The notes below the pieces were generated by a model, which was given only the letters and a program-made list of their open reading frames with translations, did no database searches and had not been told where the DNA came from. From Paeniglutamicibacter sp. Y32M11 (GTDB lineage: Bacteria; Actinomycetota; Actinomycetes; Actinomycetales; Micrococcaceae), in contig NZ_CP079107.1 of NCBI RefSeq assembly GCF_019285735.1, positions 2,790,001 through 2,854,000 on the forward strand: a stretch of 64,000 nt of DNA, written 5' to 3'. Made by a program: the position numbers and the translations under genes. Shown in pieces: positions 40,666-50,381 of the stretch. How positions within the stretch are numbered: position 1 is the stretch's first letter; the number at the start of each line of letters is the position of its first letter.

Positions 40666-41376
40666 GTGAAGTTCTCGATGGCCATCATCGCGCTGTTGAC
40701 CAACACCCCTGGCCCCGAGGGCGATATCCTGCCCTCCTTGGGCCTGCTCTCCCACGAGGTGCGTGTCCTTCCCGCACAGGGAAACGCCATGCTGGCTGCC
40801 GACGGTGCCCAGCTGGTGCTCGTGGATGGACGCAAAGACTTAGCCGCATCACGCACCTTGTGCCAGCTACTACGCACCACCGGAGTCTCCAGCCCCCTGT
40901 TGCTGGTGCTCACCGAGGGCGGGATGGCCGCGATCAGCGCCTCCTGGCAGGTTGATGACGTCATCCTTGATACCGCGGGACCCGCGGAGGTCGAAGCCCG
41001 CCTGCGCCTGGCGCTGGCTCGTTCCTCTCACACCGAGGCCGATACCAGCGCACCGATCCGGGCAGCCGGTGTGCTGATCGACGAGGCCAGCTACACCGCC
41101 AAGGTGCACGGCGAACCGTTGAACCTGACCTACAAGGAATTTGAGCTGCTGAAGTACCTCGCGCAGCATCCCGGACGGGTTTTCACCCGTGAGCAATTGC
41201 TGCACGAGGTCTGGGGCTACGACTACTACGGAGGCACCCGGACCGTGGACGTCCACGTGCGTCGTCTGCGTGCCAAGCTGGGCACCGACCATGAGCAGCT
41301 GATCGGCACCGTGCGTAACGTCGGCTACCGTTTCGCCTCACAACGCAACGAAAACCCCGAGGTCGTCGACGCTTAG
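40666..41376 (+). CDS. glnR: GlnR-type orphan response regulator (nitrogen control)
   Basis: A winged-helix OmpR-family regulator matching actinobacterial GlnR. The N-terminal receiver-like domain is [20 protein letters not shown] with VLVDGRKDL, where the usual phospho-acceptor Asp lies, but the family is known as an orphan regulator without a kinase. The C-terminal DNA-binding domain, [20 protein letters not shown] followed by [20 protein letters not shown] and [13 protein letters not shown], is nearly identical to GlnR. GlnR activates ammonium uptake and assimilation. Start uncertain: GTG 40666 follows AGAAGAAG; ATG 40678 is the next in frame and aligns with homologues. mshD follows. Confidence 0.85.
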   Translation: MKFSMAIIALLTNTPGPEGDILPSLGLLSHEVRVLPAQGNAMLAADGAQLVLVDGRKDLAASRTLCQLLRTTGVSSPLLLVLTEGGMAAISASWQVDDVILDTAGPAEVEARLRLALARSSHTEADTSAPIRAAGVLIDEASYTAKVHGEPLNLTYKEFELLKYLAQHPGRVFTREQLLHEVWGYDYYGGTRTVDVHVRRLRAKLGTDHEQLIGTVRNVGYRFASQRNENPEVVDA

Positions 41377-41402
41377 GTGCCGCTGCGGCTATCTTTGGGA
41401 GT

Positions 41403-42371
41403 ATGAGCGCTGCGACGAATCCCGAAGTCAGAATTGAGATCAACCACGGTTCTCCGGAACCCGATGCCTTGCGCGCGCTGCGCGAATTGGCCAGCACCGC
41501 GGAGGAAGCCGACGGCAACCCGCCATTAAGCGAGCAGACGCTCGTGGAGTTGCGCAGCACCGCGGACCCGGACGCGGTGCTCGGTGCCTACGCTTACCTC
41601 GTTCAGGGGCCGGCAACAAATTCGGGTGAGCTGGTGGGCGTTGTCATCGCCGTGCTCGGGGACCCGGGAACCTTGGAAATGGTGGTGGACCCGGCCTTCC
41701 GCGATTCGGGTGTCGCCGGTGCCCTGCTTGAGGCGCTGGGACAGCACACCGAATTGGGCAAGCTGCGGGCGTGGGCCCACGGCAACCACGAGGCCGCCGC
41801 CCGGCTGGCCGAGACCTACGGCTTTGCCCCGGTGCGTGAGCTCTGGCGCATGCGTATGATCACCGGCACCCCGGTGCCCGCCGCCGTCGTGCCGGAGGGC
41901 ATCAGCATCCGCGCCTTTAATCCGGACAGTGATGGCCCGGGCTGGATTGCTGCCAATGCCGCGGCCTTTGCTCATCACCCCGAACAGGGTTCCATGACGC
42001 TTGATGACTTGGAAGCGCGCATGGCCGAAGACTGGTTTGACCCCGCCGGCTTCCTGTTGGCTGTTAATGCGCAGGAACAGATTGTGGGCTTCCACTGGAC
42101 CAAGGTGCACCCGGCGCTCTCCTCCCCCGTGACCGGGGAACATCAGCGCATTGGCGAGATCTACGTGGTGGGCGTGATCCCCGAGGCCCAGGGCACCGGG
42201 CTGGGCAAGGTGCTCACCCTAGCGGGTATCACGCACCTCAATTCCCTGGGGTTGCCGGCTCTGATGCTCTACGTGGACGCCGACAATGTGGCGGCCGTCT
42301 CGCTGTACCGAAAATTGGGCTTCACCAAGTGGGATGTCGACGTCATGTACGCCCCGGTTTCGGTAAGGTAG
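41403..42371 (+). CDS. mshD: Mycothiol synthase
   Basis: MshD acetylates the cysteine amine in the last step of mycothiol synthesis. The 322-residue protein is two GNAT domains: the first contains MVVDPAFRDSGVAGALLEAL and AWAHGNHEAAARLAETYGF; the second contains NAAAFAHHPEQGSMTLDDLE, then GEIYVVGVIPEAQGTGLGKV with the acetyl-CoA loop, then HLNSLGLPALMLYVDADN. The combination is characteristic of MshD and points to a mycothiol-using actinobacterium. It is 26 bases after the GlnR gene. Confidence 0.93.
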   Translation: MSAATNPEVRIEINHGSPEPDALRALRELASTAEEADGNPPLSEQTLVELRSTADPDAVLGAYAYLVQGPATNSGELVGVVIAVLGDPGTLEMVVDPAFRDSGVAGALLEALGQHTELGKLRAWAHGNHEAAARLAETYGFAPVRELWRMRMITGTPVPAAVVPEGISIRAFNPDSDGPGWIAANAAAFAHHPEQGSMTLDDLEARMAEDWFDPAGFLLAVNAQEQIVGFHWTKVHPALSSPVTGEHQRIGEIYVVGVIPEAQGTGLGKVLTLAGITHLNSLGLPALMLYVDADNVAAVSLYRKLGFTKWDVDVMYAPVSVR

Positions 42372-42454
42372 TAAGCAACGCGATGCCGCGCCCTGACGGC
42401 CTGCCGTGAGCGCTCGGCATATGAACCTCACCATCCACGCTAGGGGCAACAGCC

Positions 42455-44668
42455 ATGGAACCGCACCCAGTCACATCAGCATTGGGCATCACCGATGTGC
42501 CCGCTGCCCGGGCCACCCAGGACCGGATCGAGCTGCCCGAGTTTGCGCCGTCGCTGCTTCCCGAGGGCGACTTCGCTGACGATCGTTTTCTGGATCGGGA
42601 ACTGAGCTGGCTGCACTTTAACGCTCGTGTCTTGGAGCTGGCCGAGGATCCGGAATTGCACCTGCTGGAGCGGGTCAACTTCCTCTCGATCTTCGCCTCC
42701 AACCTTGACGAGTTCTTCATGGTGCGCGTCGCTGGCCTCAAGCGTCGTATTGCCACGGGATTAGCCGTGCCTTCGGCCACCGGCATCAGCCCCATCGATC
42801 AGCTGGAGCGTCTGCTGTCCGATGCCCACGCCCTGCAAGTGCGTCATGCTGAGGTTTTTGCGCACCAGGTTCGTCCGGCCCTGGAGGAAGAACAGATCCT
42901 GTTGGTGGGCTGGAAGGACCTCGATGAGCGAGCGCGTGAGGAACTGCGCCGCTGGTTCATCGACCAGGTCTTCCCGATCCTCACCCCATTGGCCGTGGAC
43001 CCCGCCCACCCCTTCCCCTACATTTCCGGGCTCTCGCTGAACCTGGCGGTAGTGGTGCGCAACCCGGTCAGCGGCAAGGAGCTCTTCGCCCGGCTGAAGG
43101 TACCGGACATGATGGCCCGGTTGATCTCCGTGGATGGACCGCGCGCCGGAAATTCCGCCGGACGCATCGCCCGCTTCATCACGCTCGAAGATGTCATCGC
43201 CGTACACCTGGAACTCTTGTTCCCGGGCATGGACATCGTTGAACACCACTTCTTCCGGGTCACCCGCAACGAGGACCTCGAGGTGGAGGAGGACGACGCG
43301 GAGAACCTGCTCAAGGCCCTGGAGCAGGAGCTGCTGCGCCGCCGTTTCGGTCCCCCCGTGCGCCTTGAGGTCGTTGAAGACATCAGCCCGAACATTCTCG
43401 CCCTGCTGGTACGCGAGCTGGGCATCGAAGAGGACGAGGTATTTGCCCTCCCCGCCCCGCTGGATCTGCGCGGAATGGGAGTTATTGCCGGCATTGACCG
43501 AGCAGACTTGCACTACCCCAAGCAGCTGGCCCACACCTCGCGCTTCCTCAACGAGTCCGAGACCTCCAAGGCCGCGAACGTCTTTGCCGCGATGCGCCGC
43601 CGGGACATCCTGCTGCACCACCCGTACGACTCCTTCTCCACCTCCGTTCAGGCGTTCTTGGAGCAGGCGGCCAATGATCCCAAGGTCATGGCCATCAAGC
43701 AGACCCTGTACCGCACGTCGGGCGACTCCCCCATCGTGGATGCGCTCATTGATGCCGCCGAGTCCGGCAAGCAGGTGCTGGCGCTGGTGGAAATCAAGGC
43801 ACGCTTTGATGAGCAGGCCAACATCACCTGGGCCCGGAAGTTGGAGCAGGCCGGTGTTCACGTGGTCTACGGCATCGTTGGCCTCAAGACCCACTCCAAG
43901 CTCTCCCTGGTGGTCCGCCGCGAGGGCGATAAGCTGCGGCGCTATTGCCACATTGGCACCGGCAACTACCACCCGCGTACCGCTCGTTACTACGAGGACT
44001 TGGGGCTCCTCACCAGCGACGACGCCGTGGGCGAGGACCTTTCGCGCCTGTTCAACCAGCTTTCCGGCTTTGCTCCGCGCTCAACCTTCAAGCGGTTGTT
44101 GGTCGCCCCGCGCTCGCTGCGCAGCGGGCTGATCGACCGCATTGAGGCGGAGATCGCCAATCGCAAGGCAGGTCTTGCGGCCCGGGTGGTCATCAAGGTT
44201 AACTCCATGGTCGATGAGGCCATCATCGATGCGCTGTACCGCGCTTCACAGGCCGGGGTTCAGGTCGATGTCATTGTCCGCGGCATCTGCTCGTTGCGTC
44301 CCGGTGTGCCGGGGCTGAGCGAAAACATTCGGGTTCGCTCCGTCTTGGGCAGGTTCCTGGAGCACTCCCGCGTCTTCTGCTTCGCCAATGCCGGGGAGCC
44401 GGTGATCTTCATCGGTTCCGCCGACATGATGCACCGCAACCTCGATCGACGCGTCGAGGCACTGGTATCGCTGAGCAGCCGTGAGGACATTAGCGAATTA
44501 GTGGCACTGCTGGATCGGTACATGGATCCCGGAACGGCCAGCTGGCATCTGGACTCCGACGGCAACTGGACCCGACACCACACGGACGAAAATGGTCAAC
44601 GGCTCCTGGACATCCAGTCGTGGCTGATCGAATCACGCACCCGCCAGCGAACCGCGGTCAGGCGCTAG
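42455..44668 (+). CDS. ppk: Polyphosphate kinase 1
   Basis: PPK1 polymerises the gamma-phosphate of ATP into polyphosphate, reversibly, at the membrane. The 737-residue protein has the N-terminal [19 protein letters not shown] motif, the [19 protein letters not shown] segment, and the catalytic pair of His: [15 protein letters not shown] and [20 protein letters not shown]. The C-terminal PLD-like motif [13 protein letters not shown] is present. Complete length. It is followed after three bases by a NUDIX/phosphatase gene, the usual neighbour in actinobacteria. Confidence 0.97.
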   Translation: MEPHPVTSALGITDVPAARATQDRIELPEFAPSLLPEGDFADDRFLDRELSWLHFNARVLELAEDPELHLLERVNFLSIFASNLDEFFMVRVAGLKRRIATGLAVPSATGISPIDQLERLLSDAHALQVRHAEVFAHQVRPALEEEQILLVGWKDLDERAREELRRWFIDQVFPILTPLAVDPAHPFPYISGLSLNLAVVVRNPVSGKELFARLKVPDMMARLISVDGPRAGNSAGRIARFITLEDVIAVHLELLFPGMDIVEHHFFRVTRNEDLEVEEDDAENLLKALEQELLRRRFGPPVRLEVVEDISPNILALLVRELGIEEDEVFALPAPLDLRGMGVIAGIDRADLHYPKQLAHTSRFLNESETSKAANVFAAMRRRDILLHHPYDSFSTSVQAFLEQAANDPKVMAIKQTLYRTSGDSPIVDALIDAAESGKQVLALVEIKARFDEQANITWARKLEQAGVHVVYGIVGLKTHSKLSLVVRREGDKLRRYCHIGTGNYHPRTARYYEDLGLLTSDDAVGEDLSRLFNQLSGFAPRSTFKRLLVAPRSLRSGLIDRIEAEIANRKAGLAARVVIKVNSMVDEAIIDALYRASQAGVQVDVIVRGICSLRPGVPGLSENIRVRSVLGRFLEHSRVFCFANAGEPVIFIGSADMMHRNLDRRVEALVSLSSREDISELVALLDRYMDPGTASWHLDSDGNWTRHHTDENGQRLLDIQSWLIESRTRQRTAVRR

Positions 44669-44671
44669 GGC

Positions 44672-45637
44672 GTGCAGTTAGTTCGTTCTAGTGATTCGGA
44701 AGTCATCCGAAGTGCAGATTTTGCCGTTCGCGCGGCCGGTGCTTTGGTGTGGCGGGTCAACGGTGCAGGGCTCGAGGTGTTGATGATTCACCGCGAACGT
44801 TATGACGATTGGTCATGGCCCAAGGGCAAAATCAATCCAGGGGAAACCATGCCCGAGTGCGCCACCCGGGAAGTCCTTGAAGAGATCGGTCTGGACATCA
44901 CCTTGGGCATTCCTTTGCCCGCGATGAGATATGAGGTCAACTCCGGGCCCAAGGTTGTCTACTATTGGGCCGCCCGCTCCCCCGGCACCACGCCGGTGCC
45001 AGATGGCAAGGAAGTTGATGCGGTGCGTTGGGCCACCCCAGAATTGGCGCGCACGTGGCTGACTAATCCGGGGGATCTGGAACCGCTGGATGCACTGGTG
45101 GCCGCCCACCATGCCGGCGAATTGTTCACCGTGCCCTTTGTGGTTATCCGCCATGCCAAGGCAAAGCCGCGTTCCAATTGGACACGGGAGGAGGGCAAAC
45201 GCCCCCTGGCTGCCACCGGACAACGGCAGGCGCTCGCCGTCTCACGGTTAGTGACATCGTGGCGTCCGACGCGCGTCGCCTCCAGCCCGTGGATTCGTTG
45301 TGTGCAGACGGTGACGCCCTACCTCAAGGAACAGCAGCTGCCGTTGAAGCTGCTCGGCTCGATCACCGAGCACGAGGCAAAGCGTCACCCGGCCAAGGCG
45401 ATGCGCGCCGTGGCCAAATTGCTGAATAAGCATCGTTCCCAGGCAGTGTGCACGCATCGGCCGGTGATGCCGCTGGTGCTGGAGGAATTACGCAAACGCA
45501 TGAGTTCTCGGCTCAGGGCATTCTTGCCGGCTGAGGATCCTTTCCTGCGACCTGGTTCGATCATCGTGGTTCACCAACCGGTATCTGGCAAGGGAAAACT
45601 TGTCTCGGTTGAAGTTTACGAAGCATTTGAGGACTAG
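44672..45637 (+). CDS. NUDIX hydrolase fused to a histidine phosphatase (MutT1 type)
   Basis: A 321-residue protein of two domains. The first is NUDIX, with box GKINPGETMPECATREVLEE followed by IGLDI. The second is a histidine phosphatase-like domain beginning VVIRHAKAKPRSNW, which keeps the RHA of the RHG/RHA family. This architecture is MutT1 of mycobacteria, which removes 8-oxo-dGTP and its diphosphates or acts on dinucleotide polyphosphates. The GTG start is four bases after the ppk stop. Phosphatase signature later: VCTHRPVMP. Substrate not determined. Confidence 0.9.
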   Translation: MQLVRSSDSEVIRSADFAVRAAGALVWRVNGAGLEVLMIHRERYDDWSWPKGKINPGETMPECATREVLEEIGLDITLGIPLPAMRYEVNSGPKVVYYWAARSPGTTPVPDGKEVDAVRWATPELARTWLTNPGDLEPLDALVAAHHAGELFTVPFVVIRHAKAKPRSNWTREEGKRPLAATGQRQALAVSRLVTSWRPTRVASSPWIRCVQTVTPYLKEQQLPLKLLGSITEHEAKRHPAKAMRAVAKLLNKHRSQAVCTHRPVMPLVLEELRKRMSSRLRAFLPAEDPFLRPGSIIVVHQPVSGKGKLVSVEVYEAFED

Positions 45638-45721
45638 CACGTACTCTTCGCTGTAGTCTCTTGGTAGGTGAGCAGACACGCGGCACCACAAGAGATTTCG
45701 AGCCTCGACAAGGAGTGCATC

Positions 45722-46045
45722 ATGATCCAGAAGAATCACGGCACGGCCCCGGAAAAGATTGCGCACCAGGGTCTGCGCTTGGACCATGACGAGGATCGCG
45801 GCCGCTACTCCCTGTGGCACGGGGCGACGTACGTGGGTTTCCTGGGCTACAGCGTTGAGGGGAATGTTGCCACACTGCAGCACACCATCATCAACGAGGA
45901 ATATGGGCGACACGGCTACGCCCGTGCACTGGTGACCTTGGTCTTGGAGCAGATGCGCCAACGCCAGCTGAAGATCGTCCCCGAGTGCTCCTACGTTCAG
46001 GATTACCTTCGGCGCTACCCGGAGTACAACGACCTAGTCGTCTAA
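45722..46045 (+). CDS. GNAT-like YjdJ-type acetyltransferase
   Basis: A 107-residue single-domain protein of the short GNAT-like (Gcn5-related, YjdJ) type. Motifs: GFLGYSVEGNVATLQHTIIN, EEYGRHGYARALVTLVLEQM with the acetyl-CoA loop, and PECSYVQDYLRRYPEY at the end, where the family's conserved Cys lies. ATG at 45722 follows AAGGAG seven bases upstream, so the open frame from 45668 is not used. Substrate unknown. Confidence 0.85.
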   Translation: MIQKNHGTAPEKIAHQGLRLDHDEDRGRYSLWHGATYVGFLGYSVEGNVATLQHTIINEEYGRHGYARALVTLVLEQMRQRQLKIVPECSYVQDYLRRYPEYNDLVV

Positions 46046-46083
46046 TAACAATTCGGCACTTTTTCGCTTCATGTGCCGATCCC

Positions 46084-46131
46084 CCTCGAACTTTGTCTCA
46101 AAGACTTGATACATTGATACAAAGTTCGAGG
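46084..46131 (+). promoter_or_regulatory. Operator/promoter of the GntR-controlled membrane-protein operon
   Basis: A perfect 13-bp inverted repeat, CCTCGAACTTTGT and ACAAAGTTCGAGG, flanks 22 bases. Inside and overlapping the right arm are two tandem TTGATACA repeats (46106-46121). The promoter may be TTGTCT, 16 bases, TGATAC, both inside the palindrome, so a bound repressor would block RNA polymerase. The downstream genes encode a membrane protein and a GntR/YtrA-type regulator, so autoregulation is the simplest reading. Confidence 0.7.
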
Positions 46132-46148
46132 TTTGGGAGCACCACTTC

Positions 46149-47972
46149 ATGATCAATGCACTGACATCCGTCGGTTTCGGCTTGGCGATATCCGCCGCGC
46201 TGATCTATGTCCTCTTGCGCTTTTTCGTGGCAGCACCAAACGCGACCAACACCACCGAAGCCATTTCACGCCATGCCTTCTGGACGGCACTGATAGCGTT
46301 TTTGGCCTCGGGAACCTCCGGCCTGTCGAATCTGTGGGCCATCGACCCCGAAACCCACACCGGGATCATCGTCGATGGCCAACCCGTTTTGCTGATGCAT
46401 GCCGCAGCACCCGGCCTGTGGCTGACGCTTGTTTACATCCTGGGCCAATTCACCTGGCCCCGGCATTTAAAACCGGTGCGCAGCGCCTCGCTAGAGGTAC
46501 GCAGCGTCAAGACGTTGGTGCCTAAATTCTTGGCAGGCCTGCTCCTGGTCTGCACAGTCATCAGCACGGTGGCCATTATTTTTGCCTGGAATGACCCCGG
46601 CGCTCCGCACCGGGAGGGTAACGACTCGAGCTCGCAGGAGATGAGCTACAACGGAGAGACCGATGACTTCGGGAACCCCGTTGACGACGACGGAAACCCG
46701 ATAGATCTCGATTCCACCGACGCCGAGGGCAATGTCCCCTACATTTCTTCCATCACCGGAACTCGATCCGGCAACGAGGTGGGGCCCTACCTCATGGGCG
46801 GCCTGGCCTTGGCCCTTCTGGGGAGCGCCGGAGCAGCGGCAGTCATTGTCCGGCGACCTCCATTAGATGCACTGGACGCCGGGGAGAATTCCATCCTGCG
46901 TTCGGTGTGGATCAATCGGCTCTTGCGTACCGCGTCGATAGTTGTTGCCGGCTTTGGCGCCGCCTCCGCGTCGTATCTCGCCGAAGGCATCCGAGCTCGG
47001 GGCGACTGGGCCGTCCCGATCGCGGCCGGCGGCCCCTTCTTTAGCGAGAGCGCACAAAACCATGCGAACGCCCTAAGCCTGATAAGCGGCTTCGGCTTCC
47101 TACTGCTGATCGTCGTGGTCGTGAGCTGCTCCCCTCCGAAACTTGTTGATGTTTCTCCCATCGCGCTCGCCGGAAGCTCGGCTCCGTCCCGTTCGTTTTC
47201 CACGGCACGAGACTTCCTGCTGCTGATCCACGGCATCGGACTATTCGTGATGTTCCTGGTTGTCATGTTCCTGGGGCTGCAGGCCGAGGGGGCCAGTTAC
47301 AGCACCACAACCTCCGCCGACGGGACCCAAACCTTCTCCTTTGACTCCACCGACCCCACCCGCCTGCAAACCATGGGGAACCTAGCCTTGGCCATTGCGC
47401 TGGCGGCGGGCAGCTATCTGCTGCTGAATCTGCTGGCCGCATGGGTGATCTCTCGCAGAGTCGGCGGACAGAGCCTCGAGACACCCCGCCGGGGTCTGCT
47501 TCCGGGGTGGTTCCTCACGGTGCTGGCTCTGGCAACAACGGTCGGAGTAACATCGGTCATCAACTTTGCGGTTGCCGGCCCGCCCGCTCTTCGCGAGATC
47601 GTGTGGTGGGCAGCCGCGGTGCTCGTCATCGTCGCGGCCCTTGCTGGTGCGCTTTACCGCAACGCGACCCACCGTGCACGGTTGGCTGACGCCAGTCGGA
47701 GCGAAGACACCAAGATCCGTTTATTGCTGGCTCAGCGCGGCGCCCGGATGGTCGGTGGCGTTTCCTTGCTGCTCACGTCGTTATTGGCAGATCCGACATT
47801 TTGGACACCCAGCGGACCTGGTTATGGCGAGGGTATGTACTACGACCAGGATCCGTCCGGCTTCCAGCTCATCACCTTGGCGCTGGGTATCATTCTGTGC
47901 CTGCTTCCGGCGGCCACTATTTATCGTGCACCGCGGCCAATTACGCAATATTCCACGCCGAGCAACCATTGA
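46149..47972 (+). CDS. Large polytopic membrane protein of unknown function
   Basis: A 607-residue membrane protein with about twelve hydrophobic helices. Between helix 4 and 5 it has a long, highly acidic loop (about residues 155-215) with NPVDDDGNPIDLDSTDAEGN, resembling a calcium-binding Asp-rich loop. No transporter or enzyme motif is recognisable. Promoter-operator at 46084-46131 precedes the ATG, and the downstream GntR gene starts inside its stop (TTGA overlap), so the two form one transcription unit. The loop suggests a protein exposed to the outside. Confidence 0.8.
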   Translation: MINALTSVGFGLAISAALIYVLLRFFVAAPNATNTTEAISRHAFWTALIAFLASGTSGLSNLWAIDPETHTGIIVDGQPVLLMHAAAPGLWLTLVYILGQFTWPRHLKPVRSASLEVRSVKTLVPKFLAGLLLVCTVISTVAIIFAWNDPGAPHREGNDSSSQEMSYNGETDDFGNPVDDDGNPIDLDSTDAEGNVPYISSITGTRSGNEVGPYLMGGLALALLGSAGAAAVIVRRPPLDALDAGENSILRSVWINRLLRTASIVVAGFGAASASYLAEGIRARGDWAVPIAAGGPFFSESAQNHANALSLISGFGFLLLIVVVVSCSPPKLVDVSPIALAGSSAPSRSFSTARDFLLLIHGIGLFVMFLVVMFLGLQAEGASYSTTTSADGTQTFSFDSTDPTRLQTMGNLALAIALAAGSYLLLNLLAAWVISRRVGGQSLETPRRGLLPGWFLTVLALATTVGVTSVINFAVAGPPALREIVWWAAAVLVIVAALAGALYRNATHRARLADASRSEDTKIRLLLAQRGARMVGGVSLLLTSLLADPTFWTPSGPGYGEGMYYDQDPSGFQLITLALGIILCLLPAATIYRAPRPITQYSTPSNH

Positions 47973-48349
47973 GTATCCAAATTGCCGTTGACCTTCGTGA
48001 TGCAACGCCCCCGTTTGAGCAGATCCGCACGCAGATCGCTTCCCTCATCGCCGTTGGTCGGCTGGCCGACGGGGCACGTCTACCCACCGTTCGGGCGCTA
48101 GCCACCGACCTTGGTGTGGCCACCGGGACCGTGGCTCGAGCGTACAAGGAGCTTGAGGCCGCGGGTTTGATTCAGAGCAGGCGACGGCTGGGGACCATGG
48201 TGACCCATGCACCGGCGGACTCTACCCGTGCGGCGGATGAACACCTTCAGGTTAAAATCGCTGATCTGATCGCCGCCTCCCGGCAAGCGGGAATCAGCGA
48301 TGAGACATTAGTGTCACTGCTTCAGGGCCGACTGAGGAACACCGACTAG
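47969..48349 (+). CDS. GntR/YtrA-type transcriptional regulator
   Basis: A 126-residue member of the small YtrA subfamily of GntR regulators: PFEQIRTQIASLIAVGRLAD, then GARLPTVRALATDLGVATGT with the winged-helix recognition helix, then VARAYKELEAAGLIQSRRRL, then GTMVTHAP. There is only a short C-terminal dimer region and no large effector domain. YtrA proteins repress ABC-transporter or membrane-protein operons in response to envelope stress. The TTG start (47969) overlaps the TGA of the membrane-protein gene. It is the likely reader of the operator at 46084-46131. Confidence 0.88.
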   Translation: MSIQIAVDLRDATPPFEQIRTQIASLIAVGRLADGARLPTVRALATDLGVATGTVARAYKELEAAGLIQSRRRLGTMVTHAPADSTRAADEHLQVKIADLIAASRQAGISDETLVSLLQGRLRNTD

Positions 48350-48764
48350 GTTCACTCGCCGAGCACGGGTCCTGTGGGACAAGGCCGATGCCATCGAGGC
48401 GCCCCGTGGGATGCACGTCGTTCCTCTTGCGTCTAATTTCGGGGTGCCGCACTGCCACCACCCACTTCCTGGTGTGGATTGAGATTCGACTCGCCGCAGG
48501 CTTGTTCCCGAGCTTGGGATCACACCGCGTGCTGCCGCGACGTTTTGCGGCAGCTCATCGTCGGCAGGATTTCTGACCACCGAGGCCCCACGCCCACACC
48601 GAATTGCGCCCGTAGATGAGGGAAAGGCGCCGGGAAGCCACGCGGCACGCCCAGCAATCTTGAGGTGTCCACTGGGCATCACTTGGCAGCCGGCCCAAGG
48701 AGTCGGTGCCCACGCGAGGACTTCCCCAGCAGGCGATCGCGCGGCCAGCGTTTAGACTGGTTCA
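48350..48764. other. 415-base gap between the GntR gene and thyA
   Basis: Short open frames exist on both strands (a 122-codon minus frame overlaps the GntR gene's 3' end), but they have low-complexity, repeat-poor composition and no family resemblance or ribosome-binding site. I see no terminator or repeat. I make no gene call. Confidence 0.4.
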
Positions 48765-49568
48765 GTGACGATTCCAACCCCTTACGAAGACCTACTCCGC
48801 GACGTTCTTGCCCATGGCACTGCCAAGGGTGATCGAACCGGAACCGGCACCTCGAGTGTTTTTGGCCGCCAGATTCGCTTTGACTTGGCGGAATCCTTTC
48901 CGCTGATCACCACCAAGCGCGTCCATTTTAAGTCTGTCGCCGTGGAGCTTCTCTGGTTCCTACGCGGGGACTCCAATACCTCATACTTGCGCGAGAATGG
49001 CGTGAAGATCTGGGATGAATGGGCAGATGACGATGGCGAGCTGGGCCCGGTCTACGGCGTGCAGTGGCGCTCCTGGCCCACGGCCGATGGCCGCCATATC
49101 GACCAAATCTCACAGGTCATGGACTCCTTGCGAGAAAATCCGGATTCGCGCCGCCATATCGTTTCGGCCTGGAACGTCGCGGAGATCCAGAACATGGCGC
49201 TGCCTCCCTGCCACGCGTTCTTCCAGTTCTACGTCGCCGACGGCAAACTCTCCTGCCAGCTCTACCAGCGCAGCGCCGACATGTTCTTAGGGGTCCCGTT
49301 CAACATTGCCTCCTACGCGTTGCTGACCGCCATGATGGCCGACCAGCTCGGCCTAGAGCTCGGTGAGTTCATCTGGACCGGCGGGGACACCCACATTTAC
49401 GACAACCACGTGGAGCAGGTCACCGAACAGCTGACCCGCGAGCCCTACCCGTATCCACGCCTGCGCATCACGCGCACCCCCGATTCGATCTTCGACTACA
49501 CGATTGATGATTTCGTGATCGAGGACTACCAACACCACCCGACGATTAAGGCCCCCATCGCCGTATGA
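48765..49568 (+). CDS. thyA: Thymidylate synthase
   Basis: ThyA methylates dUMP to dTMP with methylene-THF, giving DHF. The 267-residue protein has the folate/dUMP motifs, with the catalytic Cys in [19 protein letters not shown] and [20 protein letters not shown], then GDTHIYDNH. The GTG-type start with the sequence [18 protein letters not shown] is normal. Its stop overlaps the dihydrofolate reductase ATG as ATGA, which couples both steps of the folate cycle. Confidence 0.97.
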   Translation: MTIPTPYEDLLRDVLAHGTAKGDRTGTGTSSVFGRQIRFDLAESFPLITTKRVHFKSVAVELLWFLRGDSNTSYLRENGVKIWDEWADDDGELGPVYGVQWRSWPTADGRHIDQISQVMDSLRENPDSRRHIVSAWNVAEIQNMALPPCHAFFQFYVADGKLSCQLYQRSADMFLGVPFNIASYALLTAMMADQLGLELGEFIWTGGDTHIYDNHVEQVTEQLTREPYPYPRLRITRTPDSIFDYTIDDFVIEDYQHHPTIKAPIAV

Positions 49569-50137
49569 GCAACCCGCAGCAGAGCGCCGGACACCGCGCC
49601 GAAACCACCATCACCGAGCGCATCGGCATGATCTGGGCCGAAGCGGCCGACGGCGTCATTGGCGCCAACGGCTCCATGCCGTGGTCCCTTCCCGAGGACC
49701 TGGCCCACTTCAAGCGCACCACGAACGGTCACCCGGTCATTATGGGGCGCAAGACCTGGGAATCATTCCCGGAAAAGTACCGACCGTTGCCCGGACGCAC
49801 CAACATCGTGATTACCCGCGATACGAATCGCCATGAGGCCTTGCGTACCGCCGGCGCCGTGCCGGTGGCCAGCACCGCCGCAGCCCTGAGCGCAGCTCGC
49901 ACGGCTGCCGGTGCCGAGGAGATCTGGGTCATCGGCGGCGGAGAGATCTACGCCGCCCTCACCCCCCAGGCTCACCTAGCCATCAAAACCGTCATCAATG
50001 CCTCGCCGAAGGGTGACACCACGGCACCGAAACTGGATGGATCGTGGACCAAGTCCCTGTCCGATCCCGAGATCGGGTGGGCCACCGGTGCCAACGGCAC
50101 CCAGTACCGCGTCGAAGCATGGGAGCAAAAGGCATGA
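49565..50137 (+). CDS. folA: Dihydrofolate reductase
   Basis: DHFR regenerates THF after thymidylate synthesis. The 190-residue protein carries [20 protein letters not shown], the [20 protein letters not shown] core, GRKTWESFP, and the [11 protein letters not shown] nucleotide-binding motif. ATG overlaps the thyA TGA. The stop overlaps the next ATG (ATGA). Trimethoprim target, no obvious resistance substitution was judged. Confidence 0.96.
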   Translation: MSNPQQSAGHRAETTITERIGMIWAEAADGVIGANGSMPWSLPEDLAHFKRTTNGHPVIMGRKTWESFPEKYRPLPGRTNIVITRDTNRHEALRTAGAVPVASTAAALSAARTAAGAEEIWVIGGGEIYAALTPQAHLAIKTVINASPKGDTTAPKLDGSWTKSLSDPEIGWATGANGTQYRVEAWEQKA

Positions 50138-50379
50138 AGGACGCTATCAAGGCACTGAAGACCAGCCCCGAGGGACTCTTTGTCCTCGGCTACATGCTCT
50201 TTCCGCTCTTCGCGCTAATCTTTGCCGGCCTGGGCCTGTTTATGGTCCTGACCGGGTCGAAGATCATGGGACTGGTGCTGCTGCTGGTCTTCACCCAGAT
50301 CTTCGCGTTTGGCTCGCTCAAACTGGTGGGCATGCGCAAGGCGCTGCTGGCCGGACAGGGCGAAAAGCCGGGCAAATAA
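50134..50379 (+). CDS. Small two-helix membrane protein
   Basis: An 81-residue protein with two hydrophobic helices (LFVLGYMLFPLFALIFAGLG and MGLVLLLVFTQIFAFGSL). It starts within the folA stop (ATGA). A basic C-terminus (KPGK) ends the product. No family recognised, but the tight overlap puts it in the folate operon. Confidence 0.7.
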   Translation: MKDAIKALKTSPEGLFVLGYMLFPLFALIFAGLGLFMVLTGSKIMGLVLLLVFTQIFAFGSLKLVGMRKALLAGQGEKPGK

Positions 50380-50381
50380 GA

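Noticed and set aside
42761-43972. 403-codon minus-strand frame opposite ppk
   Set aside because: Shadow of ppk; the ppk frame has all catalytic motifs, the other has none.
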